Source of the DNA: JAJKIV01 sp036274195
GTDB lineage: Bacteria > Gemmatimonadota > Gemmatimonadetes > Gemmatimonadales > Gemmatimonadaceae
Length of the DNA stretch: 16,557 nt
Direction of reading: 5' to 3'
Assembly: GCA_036274195.1 (NCBI GenBank)
Contig: DASUGD010000115.1
Span: 1-16,557, forward strand
Both the position numbers and the translations under genes were made by a program. The notes beneath the pieces were generated by a model that was given only the letters and a program-made list of their open reading frames with translations, ran no database searches and was not told the DNA's origin. Position 1 is the stretch's first letter; each line of letters starts with the position of its first letter. Positions 8,128-14,372 of the stretch are shown in pieces.

Positions 8128-9066
8128 ATGAGGTGGTTCGGAGCGCGCGGCTGCGCCGCCATCGCCTTCGCGCTCGTCACGGTCGCGTCCGCAACACTCG
8201 CAGCTCAGGAATTGCGCTACGATTCGAGTGTCGTAGCGGTTCATGGTAGTGGCCCCACGACGTTCGTTCTCATCAGCGGCATGGTCGGCGGAGTCGCCGG
8301 ATTTCGCCGCCTCGCGTCGCTCCTGGAGCCGGAGAATCGGGTCGTCATCATCGACCCGTACCGTCTCGCGGCCGACTCGACGGATGTCACGTTCGACGCT
8401 CTCGCCCGCTATGTGGACACCGTGCTCGGGGAGCTTGGCGTCGACTCGGCTCGTGTGGTCGGGCACGCGCACGGTACGGGAGTCGCGCTCCGGCTCGCCG
8501 CGAACTCGCCGGACCGTGTTTCGGCGCTGTACTTCCTCGACGGTGGCGCCGTGGACGAGAACCGCACGGCGCTGTTCGCCTCGTCGCTCAAGTGGGCGTC
8601 GTTCATTACGAAGCTCCCAGGCGGTAAAAATTTCGTGCGAGGGCGGTTCATCAAGGGGATCAAGCAGAATGCGGGGCGGCACGACTGGCTCGACTCTGCG
8701 ACCGTGCGGGAGTACACCGAACCGGTGCTCAGCCATCTGTCGAAGGCGATCTCGCTCGCGAAGCGACTCGATCGTGCGCGAGAGCCGGAGTCGAATGTGG
8801 CGGTGGTCGAGCGCGTCAGAGCTCCGGTGACGGTGCTGCTTGGTGATGTCCCGCACCCGTCGGAGCCGGACTCGTCCGAGATCACGGCGCTCGCCGTTCT
8901 CGGCGATCGGGTGCGAATCGAGCGGCTGCCGGGGGTGGGACACTTCCCGCACGAGGAGACCCCGGCCGAGGTGGCGGCCTACCTGCTCGTCGGGACGGTC
9001 GCCAGCGAGTGGCGGAGCCAAGGACCAACACCCCCGCCACGTGCGCGGGTGCTTCCGCGACAGTAA
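8128..9066 (+). CDS. Exported alpha/beta-hydrolase-fold protein lacking the nucleophile Ser
   Basis: A 312-residue protein with a signal peptide (about residues 1-26, cleavage near LAA|Q). ATG at 8128 follows AAGGA at 8113-8117, an acceptable ribosome site. The fold is clear: an oxyanion-type strand VLISGMVGG (about 47-55), VVIIDPYRLA, the nucleophile elbow, and a C-terminal VTVLLGD with Asp240 and GVGHFPHEETP with His272, all as in lysophospholipase/haloperoxidase-type hydrolases. The elbow reads VVGHAHGTG: Ala114 stands where the catalytic Ser of GHSxG should be. The codon is GCG, one base from TCG Ser. The protein is therefore either a non-catalytic member of the fold, an enzyme with a different mechanism, or a recent point mutant. 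The open frame is otherwise intact. The C-terminus (PTPPPRARVLPRQ) is a disordered Pro/Arg tail. Confidence 0.8.
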   Translation: MRWFGARGCAAIAFALVTVASATLAAQELRYDSSVVAVHGSGPTTFVLISGMVGGVAGFRRLASLLEPENRVVIIDPYRLAADSTDVTFDALARYVDTVLGELGVDSARVVGHAHGTGVALRLAANSPDRVSALYFLDGGAVDENRTALFASSLKWASFITKLPGGKNFVRGRFIKGIKQNAGRHDWLDSATVREYTEPVLSHLSKAISLAKRLDRAREPESNVAVVERVRAPVTVLLGDVPHPSEPDSSEITALAVLGDRVRIERLPGVGHFPHEETPAEVAAYLLVGTVASEWRSQGPTPPPRARVLPRQ

Positions 9067-9091
9067 GGGCGCGACTGCATAACGGCGCAAG

Positions 9092-9396
9092 CCGAAGGGC
9101 GCTGAATTCCGAAGGGCGCTGAATTCCGAAGGGCGCTGAATTCCGAAGGGCGCTGAATTCCGAAGAGCGCTGAATTCCGAAGTGCGCTGAATTCCGAAGT
9201 GCGCTGAATTCCGAAGAGCGCGAAATCCCGAAAGGCGCTGAATCCCGAAGAACGCGAAATCCCGAAGAGCGGAACACCCGACGGCGAGAAAGGCGAGCGC
9301 TCTTTTCGCCCTTCGGCGTTCCGCCCCTCGGGATTTGGCGCAGTTCGGGATTCCGCGCCCTTCGGGATTTCGCGTAGTTCGGGATTTCGCGCCCTT
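9092..9396. repeat. 17-bp tandem array facing an inverted array (element copy A)
   Basis: Eleven tandem 17-bp units run from 9092 to 9278. The first four are identical (CCGAAGGGCGCTGAATT) and the later ones drift (for example CCGAAGAACGCGAAATC). A unique centre of about 50 bp, with the loop AAAGGCGAGCGCTCTTTT, follows. Four units in reverse-complement orientation (CGGGATTTCGCGCCCTT type) then fill 9329-9396. The whole is a large imperfect palindrome between the convergent alpha/beta-hydrolase and DUF1854 genes, so it could end transcription from both sides. The identical left units look recently expanded. There are no unique spacers, so it is not CRISPR. A shorter copy lies at 12683-12883. 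Confidence 0.9.
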
Positions 9397-9410
9397 CGCC
9401 TTCCGCCGTT

Positions 9411-9902
9411 TCAGTCGATGAATGCCCAGAGTAGTTCTCGACTCTTCCTATCCATCTGCGACGGAGCCGCGAGGCGGTAGAGATCACCCGCCACGTCGCG
9501 GATGAGGATTCCGCCGTTAGGCAGGCTGCGCGGCCAGTCGTCCAGATGTGTCTGGAACAATCGGCGTCCCTGCCGGGTCTCGACGGTCCACTGCCGGATT
9601 TCCACCTCCTCGTCGATGTCGAGCACGCGCGTCACCTCGAGCACGAACCCCGCCTCGGCGAGCGCCTGTTCGATGGCGCTGCGCGATTCGGCGTCCAGCT
9701 CCGCCGGGTCGTCGACGATCGCGATCTCGCGGTCCTCGTCGTTGCGCAGCGACAGGTGCAGCCCTGGCTCCGACCAGGGGAAGCACTGGCGGAGCCGAAC
9801 GGGCACCGGTGCGCCGTCTACCATCACGACGAGTCGTCCGTCCGCCGCGATCCGCAACGTCGGCGATTCATCGATTTTCTCGTTTCTCAGGACTTCAGTC
9901 AT
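9411..9902 (-). CDS. DUF1854 family protein (cyanophycin-associated type)
   Basis: A 163-residue soluble protein of the DUF1854 family. The start is ATG at 9902, supported by GGAG 8 bases upstream; the open frame extends 19 codons further but without a ribosome site. The sequence is acidic, with no signal peptide or membrane segment: an N-terminal strand-rich part (LRIAADGRLVVMVDGAPVPVRLRQCFPWSEPGLHLSLRND), a middle helix (about 65-85), and a C-terminal part with VETRQGRRLFQTHLDDWPRS and the family-typical ending LLWAFID. Members are known to sit beside an ABC exporter in proteobacterial loci for the storage polymer cyanophycin, and here too the exporter is directly upstream on the same strand, 209 bp away. 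The biochemical role is unknown; a cytosolic partner or regulator of the exporter is inference. Confidence 0.78.
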   Translation of the reverse strand: MTEVLRNEKIDESPTLRIAADGRLVVMVDGAPVPVRLRQCFPWSEPGLHLSLRNDEDREIAIVDDPAELDAESRSAIEQALAEAGFVLEVTRVLDIDEEVEIRQWTVETRQGRRLFQTHLDDWPRSLPNGGILIRDVAGDLYRLAAPSQMDRKSRELLWAFID

Positions 9903-9910
9903 TTTGCACA

Positions 9911-9914
9911 CTCC
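9911..9914 (-). promoter_or_regulatory. Ribosome binding site deciding the DUF1854 start
   Basis: On the minus strand GGAG lies 8 bases before ATG at 9902. This favours that start over the more upstream in-frame ATG at 9959. Confidence 0.6.
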
Positions 9915-9987
9915 ATGACAGGCATCACGGCTACTCGCCTCCTCGCGGCTAGCCGGCATCAGCGTTAGGCACAGCTCCGCGACAACA

Positions 9988-10056
9988 GGGAAACGGATCA
10001 GGCGGATCTTGAACGGCGATCCGGGTGATCCGGTGTTTCCGTTGCATCCGTTTCCC
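9988..10056. repeat. Intergenic palindrome E3
   Basis: GGGAAACGGAT (9988-9998) pairs perfectly with ATCCGTTTCCC (10046-10056). The interior contains GATCCGGTGTTTCC (10027-10040), nearly identical to a segment inside palindrome E1 downstream of the S15-type hydrolase. It lies between the exporter stop and the DUF1854 start, where it could stabilise or separate the two messages. Confidence 0.65.
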
Positions 10057-10111
10057 CTTTCGTCTGTGAGGCCGGCCCTCTCGGGTCAGTCAACCCAACT
10101 CGATCACGGTC

Positions 10112-12358
10112 TTACTGCAGCTGCAACTGCATCTCATACAGGCGTCGATAAATCCCGTCCGGCTTGCCGAGCAGCTCGCGGTGCGTGCCCGTTTCCGCCA
10201 GGCGGCCGTCCGAGATCACGAACAGGCGTGACGCTTTGCGCAGGGTCGACAGGCGGTGCGCGATGGCGAACACCGTTCGGCCGGCGATGAGCCGGTCGAG
10301 CGCCTCCTGGATCTGGTGCTCCGTCTCCGTATCCACACTGCTCGTCGCCTCGTCGAGAATGAGTATCTGCGGGTCGTGCAGAATCGCTCGCGCGATCGAG
10401 ATCCGCTGACGCTCGCCGCCCGACAGCGTGTGCCCCCGCTCGCCGACCACGGTGTCGTACCCCTGGCCAAGCTTGCAGATGAAGTCGTGGGCGTTCGCCG
10501 CCTTCGCCGCATCCACCACGGCACCTAACGACGCACTCGGTAACCCATAGCGAATGTTCTCCAGCACCGTCCCGTGAAACAGGTAGGGGTCCTGGAGCAC
10601 CATGCCGAGCTGCTCGCGGTAGTGGCCGGTGTCGAGGTCGCGCACGTTCACGCCGTCCACCCGCACCGCGCCGCCGCTGACGTCGTAGAACCGGGCGATG
10701 AGGCTGACGATCGTCGATTTGCCGCCGCCACTCGGGCCGACGAGCCCTACCAGCTCACCCGGCTGCACGTCGAACGAGACGCCACGCAGGATCTGCCTCA
10801 CGCCATCGTACGCGAACGTCACGTTCTCGAACCGCACGTGGCCGCGCACCGGCGAAAGGCGTATCGGATGCACACTGTCCTTCACTTCCGGCTCGCTGTC
10901 CAGCACCTCGAATACCCGATGGGCCGACGACACCGCGCGGTTGATCGTGCGCACCATCTGCCCGATCACCTCGATCGGGGCGACGAACATCGTCGTGTAC
11001 AAGAGGAACGACACGAACACACCGGCGGACAGCGGATGGCCGCTGCCTAACAACCGCGGGACCGCGAGCACCCACACGAGCACTGTCGTCGCGTGCACGG
11101 CGAGCATGAGACCGGGCCAGAACCGGGTCCACAGCGCGTGGATGTTGTTGATCTCGTCCGTGACGTCGTCGTTGCGCACGACGAAGCGGTCGATCTCCCG
11201 CGTCTCCTGGTTGAACGCCTTGACCACCCGAATGCCCGGGATCGTGTCCGACAGGATGTCCGTCACCCGCGACCACTTCCGCCACGTGCGGATGAACAGT
11301 CCGTTGAGCGACTCGCCGTGCCGATAGATCAGCCAGCAGAACGCCGGCACGGGCAGCGTCATGACGAGCCCGAGCCGCCAGTCGAGCGTCAGCAGCACGG
11401 CGCCGAGGCCGGCGAGCATGACGAGTGAGAGCGAGACGTCCACCACGCCGAACGCGATGAACTCCCACAGGCGGTCGGTGTCCGCCGTGACGCGCGAGAT
11501 CAGGCTTCCCGTCTTCTTGCGCGAGAAGAACGCGAGGCTCGACCGCTGGATGTGCGCGTACAGCTCCGCCCTCAGGTCGCGCGCCACCAGCTCGCCTAAC
11601 GTGGACATGAGCTTGAGGCGGAGATGCGCCGCCGCCTGCCGCACGACATGCAGCAGCGCCATCGCACCGACCGCGACCCACGCCAGCCGCCTCGCGACGT
11701 CGACCGTGAGGCGGCCCTCCTGCGTTGGCCGTACGACTCGATCGATCAGGTAGCCGGCGAGGTACGGCGGGAGCAGGCTCGCGAGCGTCACGACCGCGGC
11801 CGCCGAGAGGCCGATGATCACCTGCCGACGGTAGGGCACGAGGTAGCGAAGCAGACGGAGCATCACGGCCGATTGGCGGCCCGCGACGAGCGCCTGCGCA
11901 TCACGCACCGGGCGCGCGACCGCGTCGGCGTACACGCGGTCGGCGTCGTCGAGCGTCACCGAGCGCCCGGTCAGCGCCTCGTCGAGCACGAAGCGGACGT
12001 TCTCCACCGCGGCACGCTGGCGCTGCGTGTAGCGCACGACGAGCAGCGGCGCCGCACCATCGTCGCCCAGGATGAGCAGCGTGTTCGCGCTGAGACCCGG
12101 GACGTCGCGCAGCGACCGGACCCGTGAGCGTTCGACACTCTCGATCGTCCACGTCCCGTCCGGGACCGCTCGGGCGATCGCGACGTGGCTCGCACCTAAC
12201 GCCAACCACTGCTGCTCGAGCTTGAGCGTGTGGTCGAGGTCCGCGAGTGCGTAGAGCTGGACCGGCTCTCCGTTCCACGCGCGCGCGAGCGCCGCGCGGA
12301 GGTCGTTCGGAAGACTCGCCGGCTGGCCTATATATCTGGAAATGATTTCCCGATTCAT
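10112..12358 (-). CDS. ABC exporter half-transporter with N-terminal extra domain (cyanophycin-associated type)
   Basis: A 748-residue inner-membrane exporter. Residues 1 to about 125 form a soluble extra domain (LALGASHVAIARAVPDGTWTI and LLILGDDGAAPLLVVRYTQR) that ordinary MsbA-like transporters lack. The six-helix ABC membrane domain spans about 165-450. The ATPase domain has Walker A GPSGGGKST (541-549), signature LSGGERQ (645-651), Walker B ILILDEAT with Asp669-Glu670, and H-loop His701, so it should be active, presumably as a homodimer. Start: ATG at 12358 (MNREII). A GTG at 12421 in the same frame lies inside a terminator-like hairpin and is unlikely. No strong ribosome site is visible. 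This architecture next to a DUF1854 gene matches the pair known from cyanophycin loci. The substrate is unknown, and no cyanophycin synthetase or cyanophycinase is in the window. Confidence 0.88.
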   Translation of the reverse strand: MNREIISRYIGQPASLPNDLRAALARAWNGEPVQLYALADLDHTLKLEQQWLALGASHVAIARAVPDGTWTIESVERSRVRSLRDVPGLSANTLLILGDDGAAPLLVVRYTQRQRAAVENVRFVLDEALTGRSVTLDDADRVYADAVARPVRDAQALVAGRQSAVMLRLLRYLVPYRRQVIIGLSAAAVVTLASLLPPYLAGYLIDRVVRPTQEGRLTVDVARRLAWVAVGAMALLHVVRQAAAHLRLKLMSTLGELVARDLRAELYAHIQRSSLAFFSRKKTGSLISRVTADTDRLWEFIAFGVVDVSLSLVMLAGLGAVLLTLDWRLGLVMTLPVPAFCWLIYRHGESLNGLFIRTWRKWSRVTDILSDTIPGIRVVKAFNQETREIDRFVVRNDDVTDEINNIHALWTRFWPGLMLAVHATTVLVWVLAVPRLLGSGHPLSAGVFVSFLLYTTMFVAPIEVIGQMVRTINRAVSSAHRVFEVLDSEPEVKDSVHPIRLSPVRGHVRFENVTFAYDGVRQILRGVSFDVQPGELVGLVGPSGGGKSTIVSLIARFYDVSGGAVRVDGVNVRDLDTGHYREQLGMVLQDPYLFHGTVLENIRYGLPSASLGAVVDAAKAANAHDFICKLGQGYDTVVGERGHTLSGGERQRISIARAILHDPQILILDEATSSVDTETEHQIQEALDRLIAGRTVFAIAHRLSTLRKASRLFVISDGRLAETGTHRELLGKPDGIYRRLYEMQLQLQ

Positions 12359-12440
12359 GTTCGTGATCCGGTGTCGAAGACACGTGGGGACAGCAAAAAG
12401 GCCTTTCGGGTTTGGCTGCACCCGAAAGGCCGGATCACGA
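12359..12440 (-). promoter_or_regulatory. Structured leader of the ABC exporter gene (palindrome E4)
   Basis: Read on the minus strand, this leader contains CGTGATCCGG, then a 12-bp terminator hairpin with a T-run, then a small hairpin GTGTC-TTC-GACAC, then CCGGATCACG directly before the ATG. The outer segments (12361-12370 and 12431-12440) are perfectly complementary, so an outer helix could enclose everything and hide the start region. It also shares GTGATCCGGTGT (12363-12374) with palindrome E3 (10025-10036) beyond the other end of the gene. Attenuation or translational control is possible. No known riboswitch or T-box consensus was recognised. Confidence 0.45.
12395..12431 (-). terminator. 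Intrinsic terminator upstream of the ABC exporter
   Basis: On the minus strand GGCCTTTCGGGT pairs perfectly with ACCCGAAAGGCC across an 8-base loop (plus-strand arms 12420-12431 and 12400-12411). TTTTT follows at once (12395-12399). This is a textbook rho-independent terminator 37 bp before the exporter start. It either ends a transcript from the small ORF or sugar operon, or works as an attenuator. Confidence 0.75.
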
Positions 12441-12457
12441 CATTTGATCCTGCGCTT

Positions 12458-12580
12458 CTAGGGTGCTCGGCCTCCGGCCTCGACGGCCGATTTCGACGTT
12501 CCAAGGCGCACTGCGCCCAGGAAGCCGATGAGGATCGGCGTCTTTCGCTGGATAGAGGTGAGCAACCGGTATCGTATCAT
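12458..12580 (-). CDS. Possible 40-residue small ORF upstream of the exporter
   Basis: The ATG at 12580 opens a 40-codon frame (MIRYRLLTSIQRKTPILIGF and following) ending in TAG at 12458, 27 bp before the terminator hairpin. A basic N-terminus is followed by a short hydrophobic stretch (TPILIGFLGAVRLG, about 14-27), compatible with a small membrane peptide or with chance. GAGGAG-like purines lie about 13 bases upstream, rather far for a ribosome site. A weak promoter (12629-12657) lies upstream. It could be a genuine small gene with its own terminator, a leader peptide for attenuation, or spurious. Confidence 0.25.
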   Translation of the reverse strand: MIRYRLLTSIQRKTPILIGFLGAVRLGTSKSAVEAGGRAP

Positions 12581-12628
12581 GGCAGGATCGTGTCTCCTCG
12601 CGGCCGTTCAGGTAAGAGCCGCACGCCT

Positions 12629-12657
12629 AACATATGAAAGCATCCCCACCAGAGCAA
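12629..12657 (-). promoter_or_regulatory. Weak sigma-70-like promoter candidate
   Basis: On the minus strand TTGCTC (12652-12657) and TATGTT (12629-12634) are separated by exactly 17 bp. Matches to consensus are partial (3/6 and 4/6). It would drive the small ORF and, with read-through, the ABC exporter. Confidence 0.3.
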
Positions 12658-12682
12658 GCCTGGACTACGAGACGGCGCAGAG

Positions 12683-12883
12683 CCGAAGAGCGCGGAATCC
12701 CTAACGGCGCAAACCGAAGGGCGCTGAATCCCGAAGAACGCGAAATCCCGAAGGGCGGAACACCCGACGGCGAGGAAGGCGTGCGCTCTTTTTCGCCCTT
12801 CGGCGTTCCGCCCCTCGGGACTTGGCGCAGTTCGGGATTTCGCGCAGTTCGGGATTTCGCGCTCTTCGGGATTTCGCGCCCTT
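12683..12883. repeat. 17-bp repeat element, copy B
   Basis: A shorter copy of the element at 9092-9396. Four forward 17-bp units (12683-12699, 12714-12730, 12731-12747, 12748-12764), with a 14-bp interruption after the first, are followed by a near-identical centre containing CGGAACACCCGACGGCGAG. Four inverted units at 12816-12883 complete it. The core of about 108 bp (12731-12839) matches copy A (9245-9352) with only a few changes, while the flanking unit numbers differ. It lies 17 bp after the stop of the sugar kinase gene. Confidence 0.88.
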
Positions 12884-12900
12884 CGGCCCTGCGCTCTTCT

Positions 12901-14367
12901 TTAGGCGATTCTGCGAAGGCTCACGATGCCTGTCTCTTGGGCGCCGGGTCCTGACCCATCGAACACGAGCGCGTGAATTCCGGTCTCCTGCTCGTACCGG
13001 CGAGCGATGTCGTATACCACGGGTCTCGCCGCCTCCGTGCCGAACACCGCCACCGTCCCACCACTCCCGCCACCCGTGATCTTCGCGCCGAACAACCCCC
13101 GCGCGGGTTCGATGTCCGCCACGACGTCCACCAGTCGATCCGTGCCGTCGCTGCCCAAGCCACACGCCGAATAGCTCGCGTGCGACTGGAACATCAGCGC
13201 GCCCATGCTCACGGCCACATCCGCGTGCTCGAGCCCGGTGGAAAGCAGGTCGGCGAATCGCGTCACGCGATCGTTCTCGTGCACCGGATGCGACGCTGCC
13301 TGACGAACAGGATACCAGACCTCCGGGTTCACACGCGTCACCGCGTCCGTGATCCCGCCGTAACGCGCGAGGAACTCCGCACCTCGCATCCGACTCGGCA
13401 GCCGATCGGCGAAGTCGCGCGCCAGCTCGTTCGGCGTGAGGTTCGCGAGATAACCGCCCCACCGGTCGTCCTGCACGTACACGCGGTCACCGTCACTCGT
13501 CGCTGTCAGCCCCGCGAGGTCCGCGATCATGCGATAGCCCATGAACGCCGCGGTCCGCACCGTTCCGTAGTCCGAGCCGCTCACCGCGTGCCGGATGCCG
13601 CTGTCGATACCATAGAAGCGGTAGCCTTCCGGAACCGCGATGTGCCCCTCGACGATCGCGGGCTGACAGCGGAGCCGCAGCAGCCGGTCGTGGCGGCCGA
13701 GGGCGGAGGTCATCTGGTCCATGATCCCGCACGGCGCACGCGCGACGTGATTCTCCGCCCACTGACATGCCGTCGCGAGCGTGACTCCATCCAGGGCCAG
13801 CCCATAGCACGTGGCGGCCGCGGCCATCGTAGCGACCTCGAGCGCCGCCGACGAGCTGACGCCTTTCCCCTCGGGAACGTCGGACGTGATCAGCAGCCGC
13901 AGTCCGTGCGCCGGCACGACGCCGTTCGACGTTAGGCAGCGATAGACACTGCCGACCACGTAAGCGGCCCATCGATCGCTCGCGTCCCGCGCGAATCGCT
14001 CGGCGAGCGCCTCCGCTGTGCTCGACGCGCCCGCCGTGAGCTCGCCCAGGTCGATCCCGAAGCGAAACGGCCGGCCTTCGCGAAGCGACAGCACGTCGAG
14101 TCGAAGGGCGTCCTGTGTCTGCGCGACAGCGAACGTCGCGCAGGCGAGCGGCATCTCGAGCACGAGCGATCCGCTGTAATCGGCAATGCCGCCCATGACG
14201 TCGAGCCGACCTGGTGCCCGCCCAATCGCTACGGGTCGGTCCGCGACGAGAAAGCTCGCCACCGAAGGGTCGGACGCGTCGGCCAGCGACCGAACACGCT
14301 CGAGCGCGGGCACGAACCACGGAAGATCGCCGTCGGCCGAGAGCTGCTCGAGGGAACGGACGCGCAC
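12901..14367 (-). CDS. GHMP sugar-1-kinase, L-arabinokinase/galactokinase-like
   Basis: A 488-residue cytosolic kinase expected to phosphorylate a galactose-configured sugar at C1 using ATP. GTG at 14367 follows the phosphatase stop by 5 bp; the longer open frame upstream is only the phosphatase gene in another frame. Motif 1 is APGRLDVMGGIADYSGSLVL (51-70), motif 2 PEGKGVSSSAALEVA (165-179), the catalytic Asp217 is in CGIMDQMTSALG, and motif 3 is GAKITGGGSGGTV (427-439). In true galactokinases motif 1 reads GEHTDY; here Glu-His is replaced by Gly60-Ile61. That variant, together with RWAAYV, FYGIDSGIRHAV and SYSACGLGSDGTDRLV, matches my recollection of the kinase domain of plant L-arabinokinase. 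The plant enzyme's N-terminal glycosyltransferase-like part is absent; about 45 other residues precede the kinase. Its place behind a GalT-like gene fits sugar-1-phosphate chemistry. Whether the substrate is L-arabinose or galactose is unresolved. Confidence 0.85.
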   Translation of the reverse strand: MRVRSLEQLSADGDLPWFVPALERVRSLADASDPSVASFLVADRPVAIGRAPGRLDVMGGIADYSGSLVLEMPLACATFAVAQTQDALRLDVLSLREGRPFRFGIDLGELTAGASSTAEALAERFARDASDRWAAYVVGSVYRCLTSNGVVPAHGLRLLITSDVPEGKGVSSSAALEVATMAAAATCYGLALDGVTLATACQWAENHVARAPCGIMDQMTSALGRHDRLLRLRCQPAIVEGHIAVPEGYRFYGIDSGIRHAVSGSDYGTVRTAAFMGYRMIADLAGLTATSDGDRVYVQDDRWGGYLANLTPNELARDFADRLPSRMRGAEFLARYGGITDAVTRVNPEVWYPVRQAASHPVHENDRVTRFADLLSTGLEHADVAVSMGALMFQSHASYSACGLGSDGTDRLVDVVADIEPARGLFGAKITGGGSGGTVAVFGTEAARPVVYDIARRYEQETGIHALVFDGSGPGAQETGIVSLRRIA

Positions 14368-14372
14368 GTGGG

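Noticed and set aside
6216..8180. 654-codon antisense open frame over the Tricorn-like gene
   Set aside because: Its length is expected opposite GC-rich coding sequence. The translation is Arg/Val/His-rich without any recognisable motif.
9092..9278. CRISPR-like array
   Set aside because: The 17-bp units are contiguous with no unique spacers, no cas genes are near, and the same unit recurs in inverted orientation downstream.
12359..12421. GTG start at 12421 for the ABC exporter
   Set aside because: It lies within the loop and stem of a strong terminator hairpin, and the extra residues do not resemble the family. ATG 12358 is preferred.
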